Shown one piece after another: positions 32,552 through 44,500 of a stretch of 64,000 nt of DNA. Each line of letters opens with the position of its first letter. Within the stretch, counting starts at the first letter, position 1. Below the pieces are notes generated by a model that was not told where the DNA came from, did not search any database, and was given only the letters and a program-made list of their open reading frames with translations. The stretch comes from Rhynchopus sp. YZ270_cl-10 (lineage: Eukaryota > Euglenozoa > Diplonemea > Diplonemida > Diplonemidae). The stretch lies in the NCBI GenBank assembly GCA_964035575.1, contig OZ037897.1, forward strand, positions 124,001 to 188,000, written 5' to 3'. A program made the position numbers and the translations under genes.

Positions 32552-34935
32552 TATTGCTTTTTTTCCCCTTTGTGTATTAGTACAGAAACCCGAGGCTAAG
32601 CTCCACAATGTTTTTTCCCCCCTTCCCCACCGGTTTTCGCGATGTTCCCTGTGAATATTGGAGGCTAGGGGGGAGAACTGAGAGCAACGAAGGACTCAAA
32701 AAAAAATGTTGGCAAGATCATTTTGCTTTTTTTTTTTTTTCGGGGAACCAATTTGGAGGGGGACAGCCAAGAAGCTCTTGTAACGTACAATAGTGATTGA
32801 TGGCTTAAAGAGGGGGAGGGGAAATCAGAGCTATCACAAGAATAAGAAAAAGTTGAAAAGTGCAAACGCCTCACCGTTTCGTCAGCGGAACGCAGGCACT
32901 GATAATAACAAAAAAAAAGAAAAAGAAAAAGAAATGAAAACACCACCCCACCGCCGCTCGAGAGCAAAAACAGCTGACTAAAAAAAAAAAAGAAGAAAAA
33001 AAGGTTATGACCCTCAGTCCCTCTCTTAGTCTGATTAGATTAATTAATGTTTTGAACATTGGTTATTCATCAATCTTTTTTTTTGTTGTATTTTTGGATC
33101 CTTTTTCTCTTAGTCACTTTGAAGCTTTAAAGAAAAATAAAAAGAAGAGGCGATGTCTGTAAGGACAGCCTTGACTGATACTTTCTGTATTAGCACAACG
33201 ATTGCCTCCCTGAAAGCTACGTAGCTACCTGAGTACAAAAAAGAGAGAGAGAGAGAGAAAGAGGGCAAAAGCGAGGGCCTCTCCTCTCTGTCGAAGTTAG
33301 CATCTTTTTGGTGTGAACGGCTTTTAAGCGTGAGGGGGTGATTCAAACAAAGAATAATCAAATAAAAGAAATGAAAAAAAGGAACATAAGAAGAAAAGTT
33401 TGTTTCTCTCTTCTCAGGAAAAAAAAACGAAGAAAAAAAAAATGCGTGAAAGATGAATGGACTTCGTGTACACCCATCAAATAAAATACTCGGGCTTCCT
33501 CCTTTTTTTGTTTCGTCAACATTTTTTTCTGTGCAAAAAAAAGGAACTTTTTGAACAGATTGACATAAACAAACACCAAGAAACCCAGTAGCAGAAACAG
33601 AAAACAAAAAATGGTGTTCCGGAGGGGGGCCTATATTGACAGGTCCTTGACGGTTGTCCCGTAACACCAACAAAGAAAGAAAAGGTAAAAAATGAAATAC
33701 TAAGCCTCGATCGTTGATTAGTCACCTTAAGAAATCACTTCTTTGGTAGCCACAACCTTCCGAAGAAGCAAACGATAAGTATTTTTGTTCTCTCGTTATT
33801 TTTTTTTTCAAAAATATATCAGATGGGGGGGGGGGCTTGGGTGGGATTGGGAAAAGAAGGGGAGAAGGGGGACACACATAATCTCTTTTTTTGCTGCCAA
33901 AATAAATAAAAAAACATAATCCGATGCAACGTTTCCCTCACGTCTGAGGAACAGCCAATGCGTCAAAAGGTGCGAACCACTCGTTGGGCTGCACTCGATT
34001 CAGCATTTTTGCTAACGTTTTTTTTTCCTTTTTTTTTTCTTCTTTTTTTTGGCAACAGCAACACTTCAATAAAATGAAAATGTAACAAAGAAAAAAAAAT
34101 GCGGCTGAAGGGGGGAGGGATGATTCCACAATGGCTTTCCTCTGCTTAGATGACGCAGGGAATTGATAGAACCAAAAAAAAAAAAAAACAACGTGAAGTT
34201 ATCAAACGCAAGCACCTCCCGCTGACCCACCGATGCCAGCTGGATGAAAGCACTTTAAAACAAAAGTTTTTTTTTTTTTCGAAAGGCGTTGGCATCGCTA
34301 TGTCACCTAAAAAAGGGGGGGAAATGAAGAAAAAGGGGTGGGAGAGAAGTATATTGTATTGACCGTGTCTGTGTGCTGTTGTACCAATTACTTTAGTGTT
34401 TCATTGAAAGATTTGCTCAGGATATTTTCAACTACACGGTGGCCTGAACGGACCCTTAGGGTATGGTCCGCGGGGGGGTACCCCTCAAAGGGTCCGACAG
34501 GCCACTGTGTCACACCTTTTGCGGCTAAGCACAGGAAACGGCACGACGATAAACCTCACGGAGATAGAAGAAAAAACACGGGGATAAGTGGTGAACCATA
34601 CACCACGCCGCAAACTAAATAAAAAAAAAAGGGGGTGACAATAATGAATGCAGTGCGTCGAAAGGGATGGCCGCAGGGCATTTGATAAATAAAACAATAC
34701 ATAACAAAAGAGGAATGGGAGAGAGGATGATCGCAATTTCGATGTAATAACAAAATTAACATAGGAAACCAGCGAGGCACCCTCATTTTTTTGGGGGGGG
34801 GTTTTATGGAGAATGTTGAAGGTATAACTAGAATCGTATTGAAGACAACCTAATAAGCCAAAAAAGGTATAACCCACTGGTACCCACTACTGGGTAGCAG
34901 CAGGAGCTTTTCTGGGCGAGGTGTCTTCTCCATTT

Positions 34936-35166
34936 TTAAATCCTTTCATTTTCACTTTTTCTCCATTGGCACAACTCCTTTGGGCGTCCCGACACACTCT
35001 CTTTCGCACTGCACATTTGGAAAAGGAGAGAAGCACTTCCGTGGAAATGCTTGTTGCATGCATATGTGTGCGACAGTGCCACGTCCAACAACAGTTGTTC
35101 ACAATGAACACCCACCCAAAGATGAGCAACAAAAAGCGTGATTGCTACGAAACATAAGCGTTGCAT
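34936..35166 (-). CDS. Candidate small secreted protein (weak)
   Basis: A 76-residue frame starting MQRLCFVAITLFVAHLWVGV, which would serve as a signal peptide, followed by a Cys-containing mature part with no recognised family. It lies in the only GC-richer patch of the gap. Against it: the ATG sits inside one arm of the hairpin at 35159-35185, another minus-strand frame overlaps it, and codon use is unremarkable. It could equally be non-coding. Confidence 0.2.
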   Translation of the reverse strand: MQRLCFVAITLFVAHLWVGVHCEQLLLDVALSHTYACNKHFHGSASLLFQMCSAKESVSGRPKELCQWRKSENERI

Positions 35167-35185
35167 GACACATGGTCATGCAACG
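35159..35185. other. Perfect 11-bp hairpin downstream of the RTX gene
   Basis: CGTTGCATGAC, loop ACATG, GTCATGCAACG. Located about 330 nt beyond the stop of the giant RTX gene, followed on the plus strand by GTGCCCAGAG. This is the strongest simple hairpin I found in the non-coding parts. It may be part of a 3' UTR, an RNA gene or an element end. Confidence 0.6.
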
Positions 35186-35505
35186 TGCCCAGAGAAAAAC
35201 AAAATGTATATAAAAAGAAGCTCGCAAGATGAGTCCAAGGGTCGCTGGCACAGCCAGTCTGCTTAGTCACCTTCGCAAAAACAAAAACACAGAGAACAAA
35301 AAAGATAGTTCAAAACACAAATGCACTCTTTTGGAGAAGAACAATAGGGCGCAGTGTGAGCGTCCTGGCATGTGTACCAGAACCGCGTCCACTGCATTGT
35401 TCTAGGATAGAATACGCTCACATCGCGTACTGCTGTACGAACACACTTACACAAGAAAAACAAAAAAAACAAAAACAAAAAAAGAATAAAGCTCGCAGGT
35501 CACGC

Positions 35506-38500
35506 TCAGTTCCTGAGGCAGTTGCAGAGGAAGTCCCAGCTGTCGTGGTTCCGGGCATCACCACAGTCATACACATCCTTGTCCTGGTCATCGTTGTCGG
35601 TTGTGTGGTGGTGGTCGTGGTGGTGGTGGTCATCTGCATCCCAGTGGTGGACGTGGTGGTGCTGGTCAAGGTAGTACTCAGGCTCACGGACACCGTGGCG
35701 GCCCCACACAACACCGAAGATGCCGTGCCAGCCGTACACAGGGAGGTCGAGGTGGGTGTGGACTGCGGCAGACGCAACAACACCGTCAAGCGCAAGCTCG
35801 TTGAGGCACGTGTTGTGCACAGCCCCGACGTAGGTGTCGCGCAGCGCCCCTGAAATGTAGGCGTAGGCCGGGCGGTAGTACACACTGTCGACCCAGTGCT
35901 CCTTGTCAACAACTGTGTCGTGCTCCACGTTCTCCACAAACAGCACGTCCCGCTCGCCAGCCTCAGCACCGCCGGACAGCACGTCCTGGTCGTAGGTGCG
36001 GTCGCGTGCGGCGTACTCGTGCAGGCGTGCCCACGCGTCCCCGTCAAGCACAGAGAGGAAGGACCTGCGCACCTCAATCGCCGCGTCCACAACAACGGTG
36101 TTCGTCTGGCGCCACATCGGCACCACCGCCACGCCGTTGCTCCCGGACACGGTGTCTGCCCCAGCGTCCCCAAAGAGCACGTCCGACTGCGCACCGACAC
36201 CTGCAGTGGCAGTGTGTCCGTACACACCACGGCCCTTGTCGGCGTACATCGACAGCCCCTCGGTGCGTGTCTGTGTCTGTGTCTCTGCCGCGAGACGCGT
36301 CTGCAGCACATGCTCAACATAGTCGAGGTGCTCTCCCAGGGCCGTGTTCATGCTGCGCAGCCCCGACACCGTCGACGGGTGGAACGGCGCACCCTCAAAC
36401 GTCGCCACAACCACAAGCCCAAAGTCCCCAAGCACAGAGTCGTCGCCTGCGTCCCCGTGCACGGTGTCGCACCCCCAGCGTGTTGCCGGCAGGCTGTTCC
36501 ACTCGTCGCGACGCTTCAGGTTCCCCCCGGAGATCGAGTCCGACGGGTGGAAGTCCACACGGATGTGCTGTGCAAGGGTCTCCCCGAGCTCTGCCAGCAG
36601 CACTGTGAAGGGGCGCTCGTCCAGGCTGTCCGCATCCGAAGCCGCAGCCGCACCAGTGAAGAAGTTCCCTGAGTGCGTGTGGTTCAGGAACAGCCCCTTT
36701 GTCATCACAACCAGCGAGTCCCCGACAGCAACGTCGTTCCCGTCCCCGCCCGCAATCACGTCGTTGCTCAGCGCCAGCACCACGTCTGCCGCACGCACAG
36801 CGTCCCTGCGCCAGTCAAACAGCAGCGACTGCACAACTGCGTGGTGCGCCTCAAACAGCGCGTGCTGCACGTCCACCGCCAGCACCTCAAAGTCTGCGTA
36901 CGTGTGCATCATCCCCTTCACTGCCGCCTCCAGTGCCGCAAGCGACCCAAAGTGCTCGTGGTACACCACGTCCGTCAACGCCTCAAGGCGGTCCCCCACA
37001 AGCGTGTCGTTCCCAGCACCGCCGTCCAGTCTGTCGTTCCCGCTCGACACGTTTGCTGCCGACAGTGCCGTCCCTGTCTGCGCATCCAGCGTCCCTGCAT
37101 CCACAGACATGCGTGCCAGGCGGAACTGCACCTCCGACCACTGTCCTGCCGTGCGTGCGCGCATCTCGTCCAGCGCCCCAACACGCAGGTTCACAAGTGC
37201 GTGGTGGAAGGCAGCGTCACCCACCACAACGTCGTTTCCGTCCCCGCCAAGCAGCTCGTCGTTTCCGTACACCACCCCGTTGTGGCGTGCCACGTCGGGC
37301 ACAACTGCGACCATGGGGCGCATTCTGCTTCCAGCCACAGAGCTTGAGCTTGAGCTTGAGCTTGAGCTTGAGCTTGAGCTTGAGCTTGAGCTTGAGCTTG
37401 AGCTTGTCTCGTTCAGAACAAAGTCACCAGCACCAACAGCGTCAAGCATCATCGCCATGTCCTCAGGCACAAGTGTGGCAAGTGCCGCATCGTCAACAGG
37501 ACGCATCGCAGCCGCACGCGACGACTCCTCCGCCTCAAGCCACATCGGCACGTGCACAACCTTCCCAAAGAACCCAACCTCGACAGCCGCCTCCGCACGT
37601 GTGTTCTCAGCCGTCTTCTCCGCAGACGCCACAGCCTCAACCCCACGCAGCACGCGCACAACAGTTGTCACAAGCGGGAGGCACGAGTCGTAGTGGTACA
37701 CCGTCGACACACGGTCGCCGTACACAAAGTCGTCCTCGCTCCCACCATCAAGCACGTCGTCCCCACGCTGCCCAAACAGCACGTCGTCGCCACCCTCACC
37801 ACGCAGCGTGTCGTGTCCAGCCCCGTCCACCAGGTGCAGCCCCGCCAGCACAGTCCGCCACTGCGCGCGCGTTGTCCCGGCCACAAGCTTCGTTGTCCCG
37901 TCTGCCGTGTACCCGCCCATCGCCACCAGCACGTCCGCACGCAGCAGCGCAGACGCCTCCGTCGGCCAGAAGTGTGCGTCGCGCGATGTCTCCACCCACT
38001 GGTCCGTCAGGCGCGCCTGCTCCTCCAGCACCACGTTCCTGTGCCACGCACCTGTCTTCACGTTCACGCGCGGTGTTCCGTCCGCCAGGAAGGCACGCAC
38101 AACGTGTCCCATGTCCCCAAGCAGCACGTCCGCACCCGGGCCACCAGCCACAACGTCGCTCCCCTGCTCTCCAAACACCTCGTCGTCGCCTGCCCCACCC
38201 TGCAGGTCGTCGTCACCGCGCTGTCCGTGCACAATGTCGTCCCCGTCACCGCCGTCCACTGTGTCCGCCCCGCCCACCAGGTCCACGTCGTCAAAGCGCT
38301 GCACCAGACGCACAATGTCTGCAAACCGGTCCGCGTCTGCGTCTGTGCTCGGGTAGCGCTCCCAGCGGATCGCGTTCACGTACGGCGGCCCTGCTGCAAA
38401 GTATGCTGTCACATCCGGTGTCGGTGCAGGCACAGGCTCCGACGTCGGTGTCGGCTCTGCGCATGTGTACGTCAGCGCAAACCCACGGTCGTGTGTGTAG

Positions 38501-41500
38501 CCGTCTGTTGAGAACCGCACCAGCACGTCCTCTGTGTACACACCCTCCGCAGGCACCTCCCAGCCAGACTTCTCCCACATCAGCGCCAGTGTCCCGTTCA
38601 CGTCCACCGAGTACAGCGACACTGTGTCGTAGTGTGCCTCTGTCGCAAACGCCTCCCACGACACATGCACAGACCCTCCTGCACATGCTGTCTCCCAGCA
38701 CTTGTGTTCGTTTGGTCCGTAGTTCAGTTCCTTCGGGCGAGAGAGTGAGTGTGATTCCGAGCGCGAGTGAGAGTGAGAGTGCGAGTCCGAGTCCGAGGAG
38801 TCCGAGTCATCCTTCTCAGCGCTTGCTGTTGGCATGGCAGGCTCAGGGTGCTGGACATGACCTGTCTGAGCACCAAGCACACGCATCTCGTGGCAGAAGG
38901 ACGGAACACCCCCCTTCAGTGGAGACGGTGTACGTGCAGGCGCCACAGGCGCACGCTTCGGGATGTAGATCTTACGTGTGATGACACCGTTGTCGCCAAG
39001 CACCACATCCGCCTCAGACCCACCGAAGATCGTGTCGTCCCCGTCGCTCCCGTACAGCACGTCGTGGCCACCTGTGATGTCGTCCTCCCCAGCGCCACCA
39101 TAGATCAGGTCATCCCCCTGCTGCCCAAGCAGCATGTCGTCCCCGGCATCACCGTGCAGCGTGTCGTTCGCACCCTCGTCCTCAGCACCCGTGAAGATCG
39201 ACCGGTACTGGTGCACACGTGGGAAGGACGCGTTGAAGAGCGCGTGGTCCCCAAGCAGCACATCCATCCCGTCCCCACCAAAGAGCGTGTCGCTCCCGGT
39301 CCCTCCGAACAGGTAGTCCTCCCCATCGTTTCCGTGCAGCTCGTCGTCGCCACCGCGCCCGTCCACAAAGTGCGGCACAGTCGTCTCTGCCCACAGCACT
39401 GCGCGGCTCCCACGTGCAAGCTCTGCAACAGCCTGGTCACCAAACACCATGTCCAGCCCGTCGTTCCCGGACACATGGTCCCCGCCCTGCTGTCCCAGCA
39501 GCACGTCGTCCCCCGACCCTCCGAGCAGAGTGTCCGCACCGCCGAACGCAGTCGCCGTGAAGATCGCCTCCACACGCCGCACCCCAACAGTGCTGTCCGC
39601 AGCCTGTGTCACACGCCCGCTGTCTCCGAACACAATGTCGTGTCCAGCCCCGCCCTCCACGCGGTCCGCGTCCACACCACCCATCAGGTAGTCGTCCCCG
39701 TCACCGCCCAGCACAGTGTCCGCAGCGCCCGACGCGTTTGCCGTCGCCTCCAGCACCTCGTCGCCAGATGCGTCCAGCCACACGCGTCCGTGGTCGCCCA
39801 CCACCCAGTCCTCCCCGTCCTCCCCGGAAAGCGTGTCTGCGCCGTTCCCGCCAATCACAACGTCGTCCCCAGCACCTCCCAGCACCACGTCGTCCCCTGC
39901 GTACGCTGCATCCACGTCTGTCGACGAGTACTCGCGCACCCACGTCGGCGCCCCCGTCCCTGCGTCCACCGCACGCACCAGCGTCACGTTTCCGTTGTCT
40001 CCAAACACAACGTCTGCCCCGTCCCCAGTGTGCACCGTGTCGTCCCCGGGCCCAGCCAGCACCACGTCGTCGCCAGCGTGCGTCACAATCGTGTCGTCCG
40101 CACCCGTGTCCGCCACGTCCACGTCCGCAGAGAGCAGCTCCACTGTGCTTGTCTCCCAGGCAGCAGCCGCAGCACCGGCACCAGCGCCGTCCCCGACCAC
40201 CCACACGTTCACCACACCGTGGTCGCCGAACACCCAGTCAGCCCCGGCATCGCCAGTCACGTTGTCCGCACCAAACCCACCAAAGACAAGGTCGTCCCCC
40301 TCGGCACCCTCAACCCAGTCGTCCCCACCCTCCGCAGGGCTCACTGTCGCGTACTGTCTGTGCACGCTTGTCACGTTCGTTGTTGGTGCTGTTGTCGTTG
40401 TTGTTGCCACACGTCCGTGGTCGCCAAACACAACATCGTTCCCACTGTTCGCAGCAACCATGTCCCCACCGCTTCCACCGAAGAGTGTGTCGTCTCCTGC
40501 ATCACCCACAATGACGTCACCACCTGCACCGTGCGCAGTGTCCACAGACTCGTACACACGCACTCCCTGGTCCGGCTGCAGTGTCACCTTGCCGTGGTCG
40601 CCGAAGATCACATCGTTGCCTTCCTCACCAGACATGCTGTCCGCACCCTGTCCACCGAAGGCAAAGTCGTCGCCGTTGTTTCCAGTGATGTTGTCGTCAC
40701 CGCCGTTTGCCTCAACATCTGTGCTGGTCGACAGGTACTCGTGCTCAGTTCCGTTCACCAGGACGGATCCGTGGTCGCCGAAGATCACATCCGCACCGTC
40801 GTTACCCTCAAGGGCATCTCCACCGCTTCCACCGAAGAGTGTGTCGTCTCCTGCATCACCCACAATGGCGTCACCACCTGCACCGTGCGCAGTGTCCACA
40901 GACTCGTACACATGCACTGCGTGGTCCGGCTGCAGTGTCACCTTGCCGTGGTCGCCGAAGATCACGTCGTTGCCTTCCTCACCAGACATGGTGTCCGCAC
41001 CCTGTCCACCGAAGGCAAAGTCGTCGCCGTTGTTTCCAGTGATGTGGTCATCGCCACCGTTTGCCTCAACATCTGTGCTGGTCGACAGGTACTCGTGCTC
41101 AGTTCCGTTCACCAGGACAGATCCGTGGTCGCCGAAGATCACATCCACACCGTCGTTACCCTCAAGGGCATCTCCACCAGCACCACCGAAGAGTGTGTCG
41201 TCTCCTGCATCACCCACAATGGCGTCACCACCTGCACCGTGCGCAGTGTCCACAGACTCGTACACACGCACTCCCTGGTCCGGCTGCAGTGTCACCTTGC
41301 CGTGGTCGCCGAAGATCACATCGTTGCCTTCCTCACCAGACATGGTGTCCGCACCCTGTCCACCGAAGGCAAAGTCGTCGCCGTTGTTTCCAGTGATGTT
41401 GTCGTCACCGCCGTTTGCCTCAACATCTGCGTTTGTCGACAGGTACTCGTGCTCAGTTCCCTTCACCAGGACAGATCCGTGGTCACCGAAGATCACATCC

Positions 41501-44500
41501 ACACCGTCGTTCCCCTCAAGGGCATCTCCACCAGCACCACCGAAGACAACGTCGTCCCCATCGTCACCAGTGATGACATCCTTCGCACCGTCAGACACAT
41601 CCGTGCTCTCCGCAAACCGCATTGTTGTGAGCATGTCGACATCCGCAGGCGCAACGTGCCCTGCACGCACCCGAGACAGCCCAGCGCTGCTCGTGTTCGA
41701 GACAACAGCAACACCGGCCTGTGCACCCCACTCGATAGCGACACGGCCGTTGTCACCAAAGACCCAGTCAGCACCAAGGCCACCAACAACAGTGTCGGCA
41801 CCGCTCCCACCGAAGACAAAGTCGTCGCCGGTCTCGCCAGCAATCGTGTTCGCACCGGCGGGGGCCACGCCTGCATCGGCAGACTCAGCGACAGCCGTCG
41901 CCGCAGTGGCCGTGTACACACCGTAGTCCCCAAAGAGCACGTCGGAGTCAGGGCCACCGAAGAGCGTGTCGTCCGCATGGCCACCCATGAGCACGTCGTG
42001 CCCGTCCTCCCCGTGCAGCGTGTCCACACCGCCGGCAAGCGCAGCCGCAGTGGCGCACGTCACCTCGGTCGACACACTCGGCGTCACAGACCCTGCACCG
42101 TGGTCCCCGAAGAGCCAGTCGTTTCCAGCCGCACCCCACAGCTCGTCGTCCCCCTGCCCGCCGACCAGGATGTCGTCGCCGTCCTCGCCGTACAGCACGT
42201 CCCCAGTCCCGGCACCGTCCTCGTCCGTCTCCGCAGACGCAAAGGCAAAGTCCCCCGCCACAGACGATGTGTACAGCGCCGCGTCCCCGAAGACAACGTC
42301 GTCCCCGGCCCCGGCCCACACGGTGTCCGCACCCACACCGCCCACAACAACGTCCGCACCGTCCCCGGCATGCACCGTGTCCGCAGCCCCCGTCTCCGAC
42401 AGCGTTGTCACAACCCTTGTCACAAGGCGCGCACCCGGCACCACCACACCAGCAGAGGACGGGTACTCCAGCAGCACAGACCCGTGGTCCGCCACAACAA
42501 GGTCGTCCCCGTCCGCAGTCGACACCGTGTCCGTCCCGCTTCCACCGAAGACCATGTCCGCCCCGCCCGCAGTCTCCACCACGTCCGCACCGCCAATGTC
42601 CTCCGCGCACCCGGTCTCCGCACGCACCAGCTCCCCCTCCGCATACATCGCAAACCCGTAGTCAGCGAACACCACGTCCGCACCCGACCCGAGGCGCACC
42701 GTGTCGTCCCCGTCACCACCGAAGACCGTGTACGCCGCCGTCCCCGTTGTCGCCAGCACCGTGTCCGCACCGCCCGACGCGCACGCCCCCTGCTCGTGGT
42801 CTGTGTACGCACGCGACCGCAGCAGCAGCGCCCCGCTCAGCGCAGCGGTGCTCCCTGCCGGCACCCCGACGGTGTCCACTTCCCCAAGGACCAGGTTCCC
42901 GGTGTCGCCAAAGATGATGTCCGCCCCCTGCCCGGCATGCACCGTGTCGTCCCCGTCGCCACCCACAATCACAAGCGGCAGTGTCGACGCAGACGCGTTC
43001 ACAGTGTCGTTCCCGTCCTCCGTCCCGACCACGAAGAACCCGTTCACGGTGTCCGCCAGCACCACAGTCACAGTGTCCGCCCCGTCGCCTGTGAAGAGCT
43101 GTGTGATCGTGCGGGAGCGCGTCTCCCCAAGGTCGAGGTCTGCTGTGTTGTTGTCCTCGGAGCCGGCTGTGCTGCTCACAAGCACCGTGTCCGCGTGCGC
43201 AGACAGCCACAGGGAAATCCCGCGCGTGTAGTCCGCACCCGTGTAGACAATGTCCGCAGGCGCCAGGCCGTGGATGAGGCCCTTCGACAGCTCGACAGCC
43301 CCCTTCCCGGCAGCAGCCGCGTTGTCAGACACAAGCAGACGCGTCCGCCCTGCATCCCCACCGTCCAACGTCAGCAGCGCCTCAACGTAGTCCAGGCGCC
43401 CGTCCACCTTCTCCACCGTCGTTGCGTCCACGTTCTTCATCACCATTGCGTCCGAGCCCACAACAAACGTGTCGTCGCCGGCGTGTGAGCGCACCTTCGT
43501 CGGCACAGACGTCCCGCGGATGTTCAGCGTGTCCGCCCCCTTCACGGACAGGTCCACGTCCAGCGTCTCCACACCGACGTACAGCGCCCCCGCCGTCAGC
43601 GTACGCGAATCAATCGGCGCAGACAGCAACAGCTCCGGCACATTCCCAACCACGTCCGCCGTGTCGAGCTCAAGCGCCAGCACAGTCCCCTCGACAGCAA
43701 GCTCCCCGACGTAGCGCACAAGGTACCCCCACGGGAGGGCGTCGACCGCGAAACTGTGCACACAGGGCCCAATCCCCGCAGTCCCGCACGTCTTGTCCGA
43801 ACCCGACGGGTACACCGCCGCCTGCAGCGCAGCCTCCACAGCGTCCGCCGACGTCCCCACCGCAAACGTGAAGGTGTGCACCGCCCCCGTCGTCACGTTC
43901 AGCGCCGCGTCGTCAAGGCGCAGCGTCAGCCCGAACGTCCCGCCCGTCCCGCGCACAGCCACCACCTGCACCGCCACAGACGAGGAGTCGCGCTTCGGGT
44001 ACATCCCCAGCCCCGTCAGCTCCGTCCGCGCCAGGAACCCAGCCTCCCCCGCCGGGTTCCCCCCCTTATTCTTCACCCACAGTGTGTCCGTCCCGTCCCC
44101 GCCGTCGACACACACCACGTCCCGCACCCCGCTCAGGAGCCCCGCCTCGTCCCCGAACGTAAAGGTGTCCGCACCGTCAGACCCGTTCAGCACAACAGGG
44201 CCGTCCGCAGCCAGCACCGCAAACGTGTCGTCCCCCTTCCCTGCGTTCACGTAGGTCGCCCCCGCGTGCGTCCCGTTCACCACAACCGTGTCGACCGCAG
44301 GCCCGAGGTTCACAACCACCTCCTCAAAGCTGTCGTAGGTCACACCCCCGAGCACAGTCGTAGTCCCCGCCAGCACACGCGACTCCCCCATCCCCATCCC
44401 GGTGATGCGCCCCTCGGCCAGCTCCACCGTCGTCGGGAGGAACCCGCCCGTGTTCTCCACCACAAGGCGGTCCACCTGCTGCTCCTCACGCACCGTCAGC

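Larger units (their letters stand above)
32552..35505. other. Intergenic region, 3 kb, AT-rich
   Basis: Mostly T/A runs, a GA-rich microsatellite near 33243-33260 and short frames with poor composition. No firm gene. Points of note: TTAGTCACTTTGAAG at 33111, CTAAGCCTCGATCG...GATTAGTCACC at 33700-33727 and GCTTAGTCACCTTCG near 35260 recall the hairpin family; CGGACC/GGTCCG palindromes lie at 34449-34496; a strong hairpin lies at 35159-35185. A GC-richer island at 34900-35170 holds the weak candidate gene listed separately. Confidence 0.5.

Noticed and set aside
33110-33673. Minus-strand open frame of 187 codons in the 3-kb gap
   Set aside because: Phe/Ser/Lys-rich translation of T/A runs, with no domain and composition like non-coding flanks.
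35220-35275. Hammerhead-ribozyme-like text (GATGAGTCC) near the RTX 3' end
   Set aside because: The required GAAA core and matching stems are absent.
37340-37406. Short direct repeats resembling an array such as CRISPR
   Set aside because: It is a plain hexanucleotide microsatellite encoding serine, without spacers.
38767-43488. Plus-strand open frame of over 1500 codons opposite the RTX gene
   Set aside because: It is the antisense of GC-rich RTX repeats, where stops are rare; composition is Val/Arg/His-rich and repetitive with no domain. The minus frame has clear RTX motifs.
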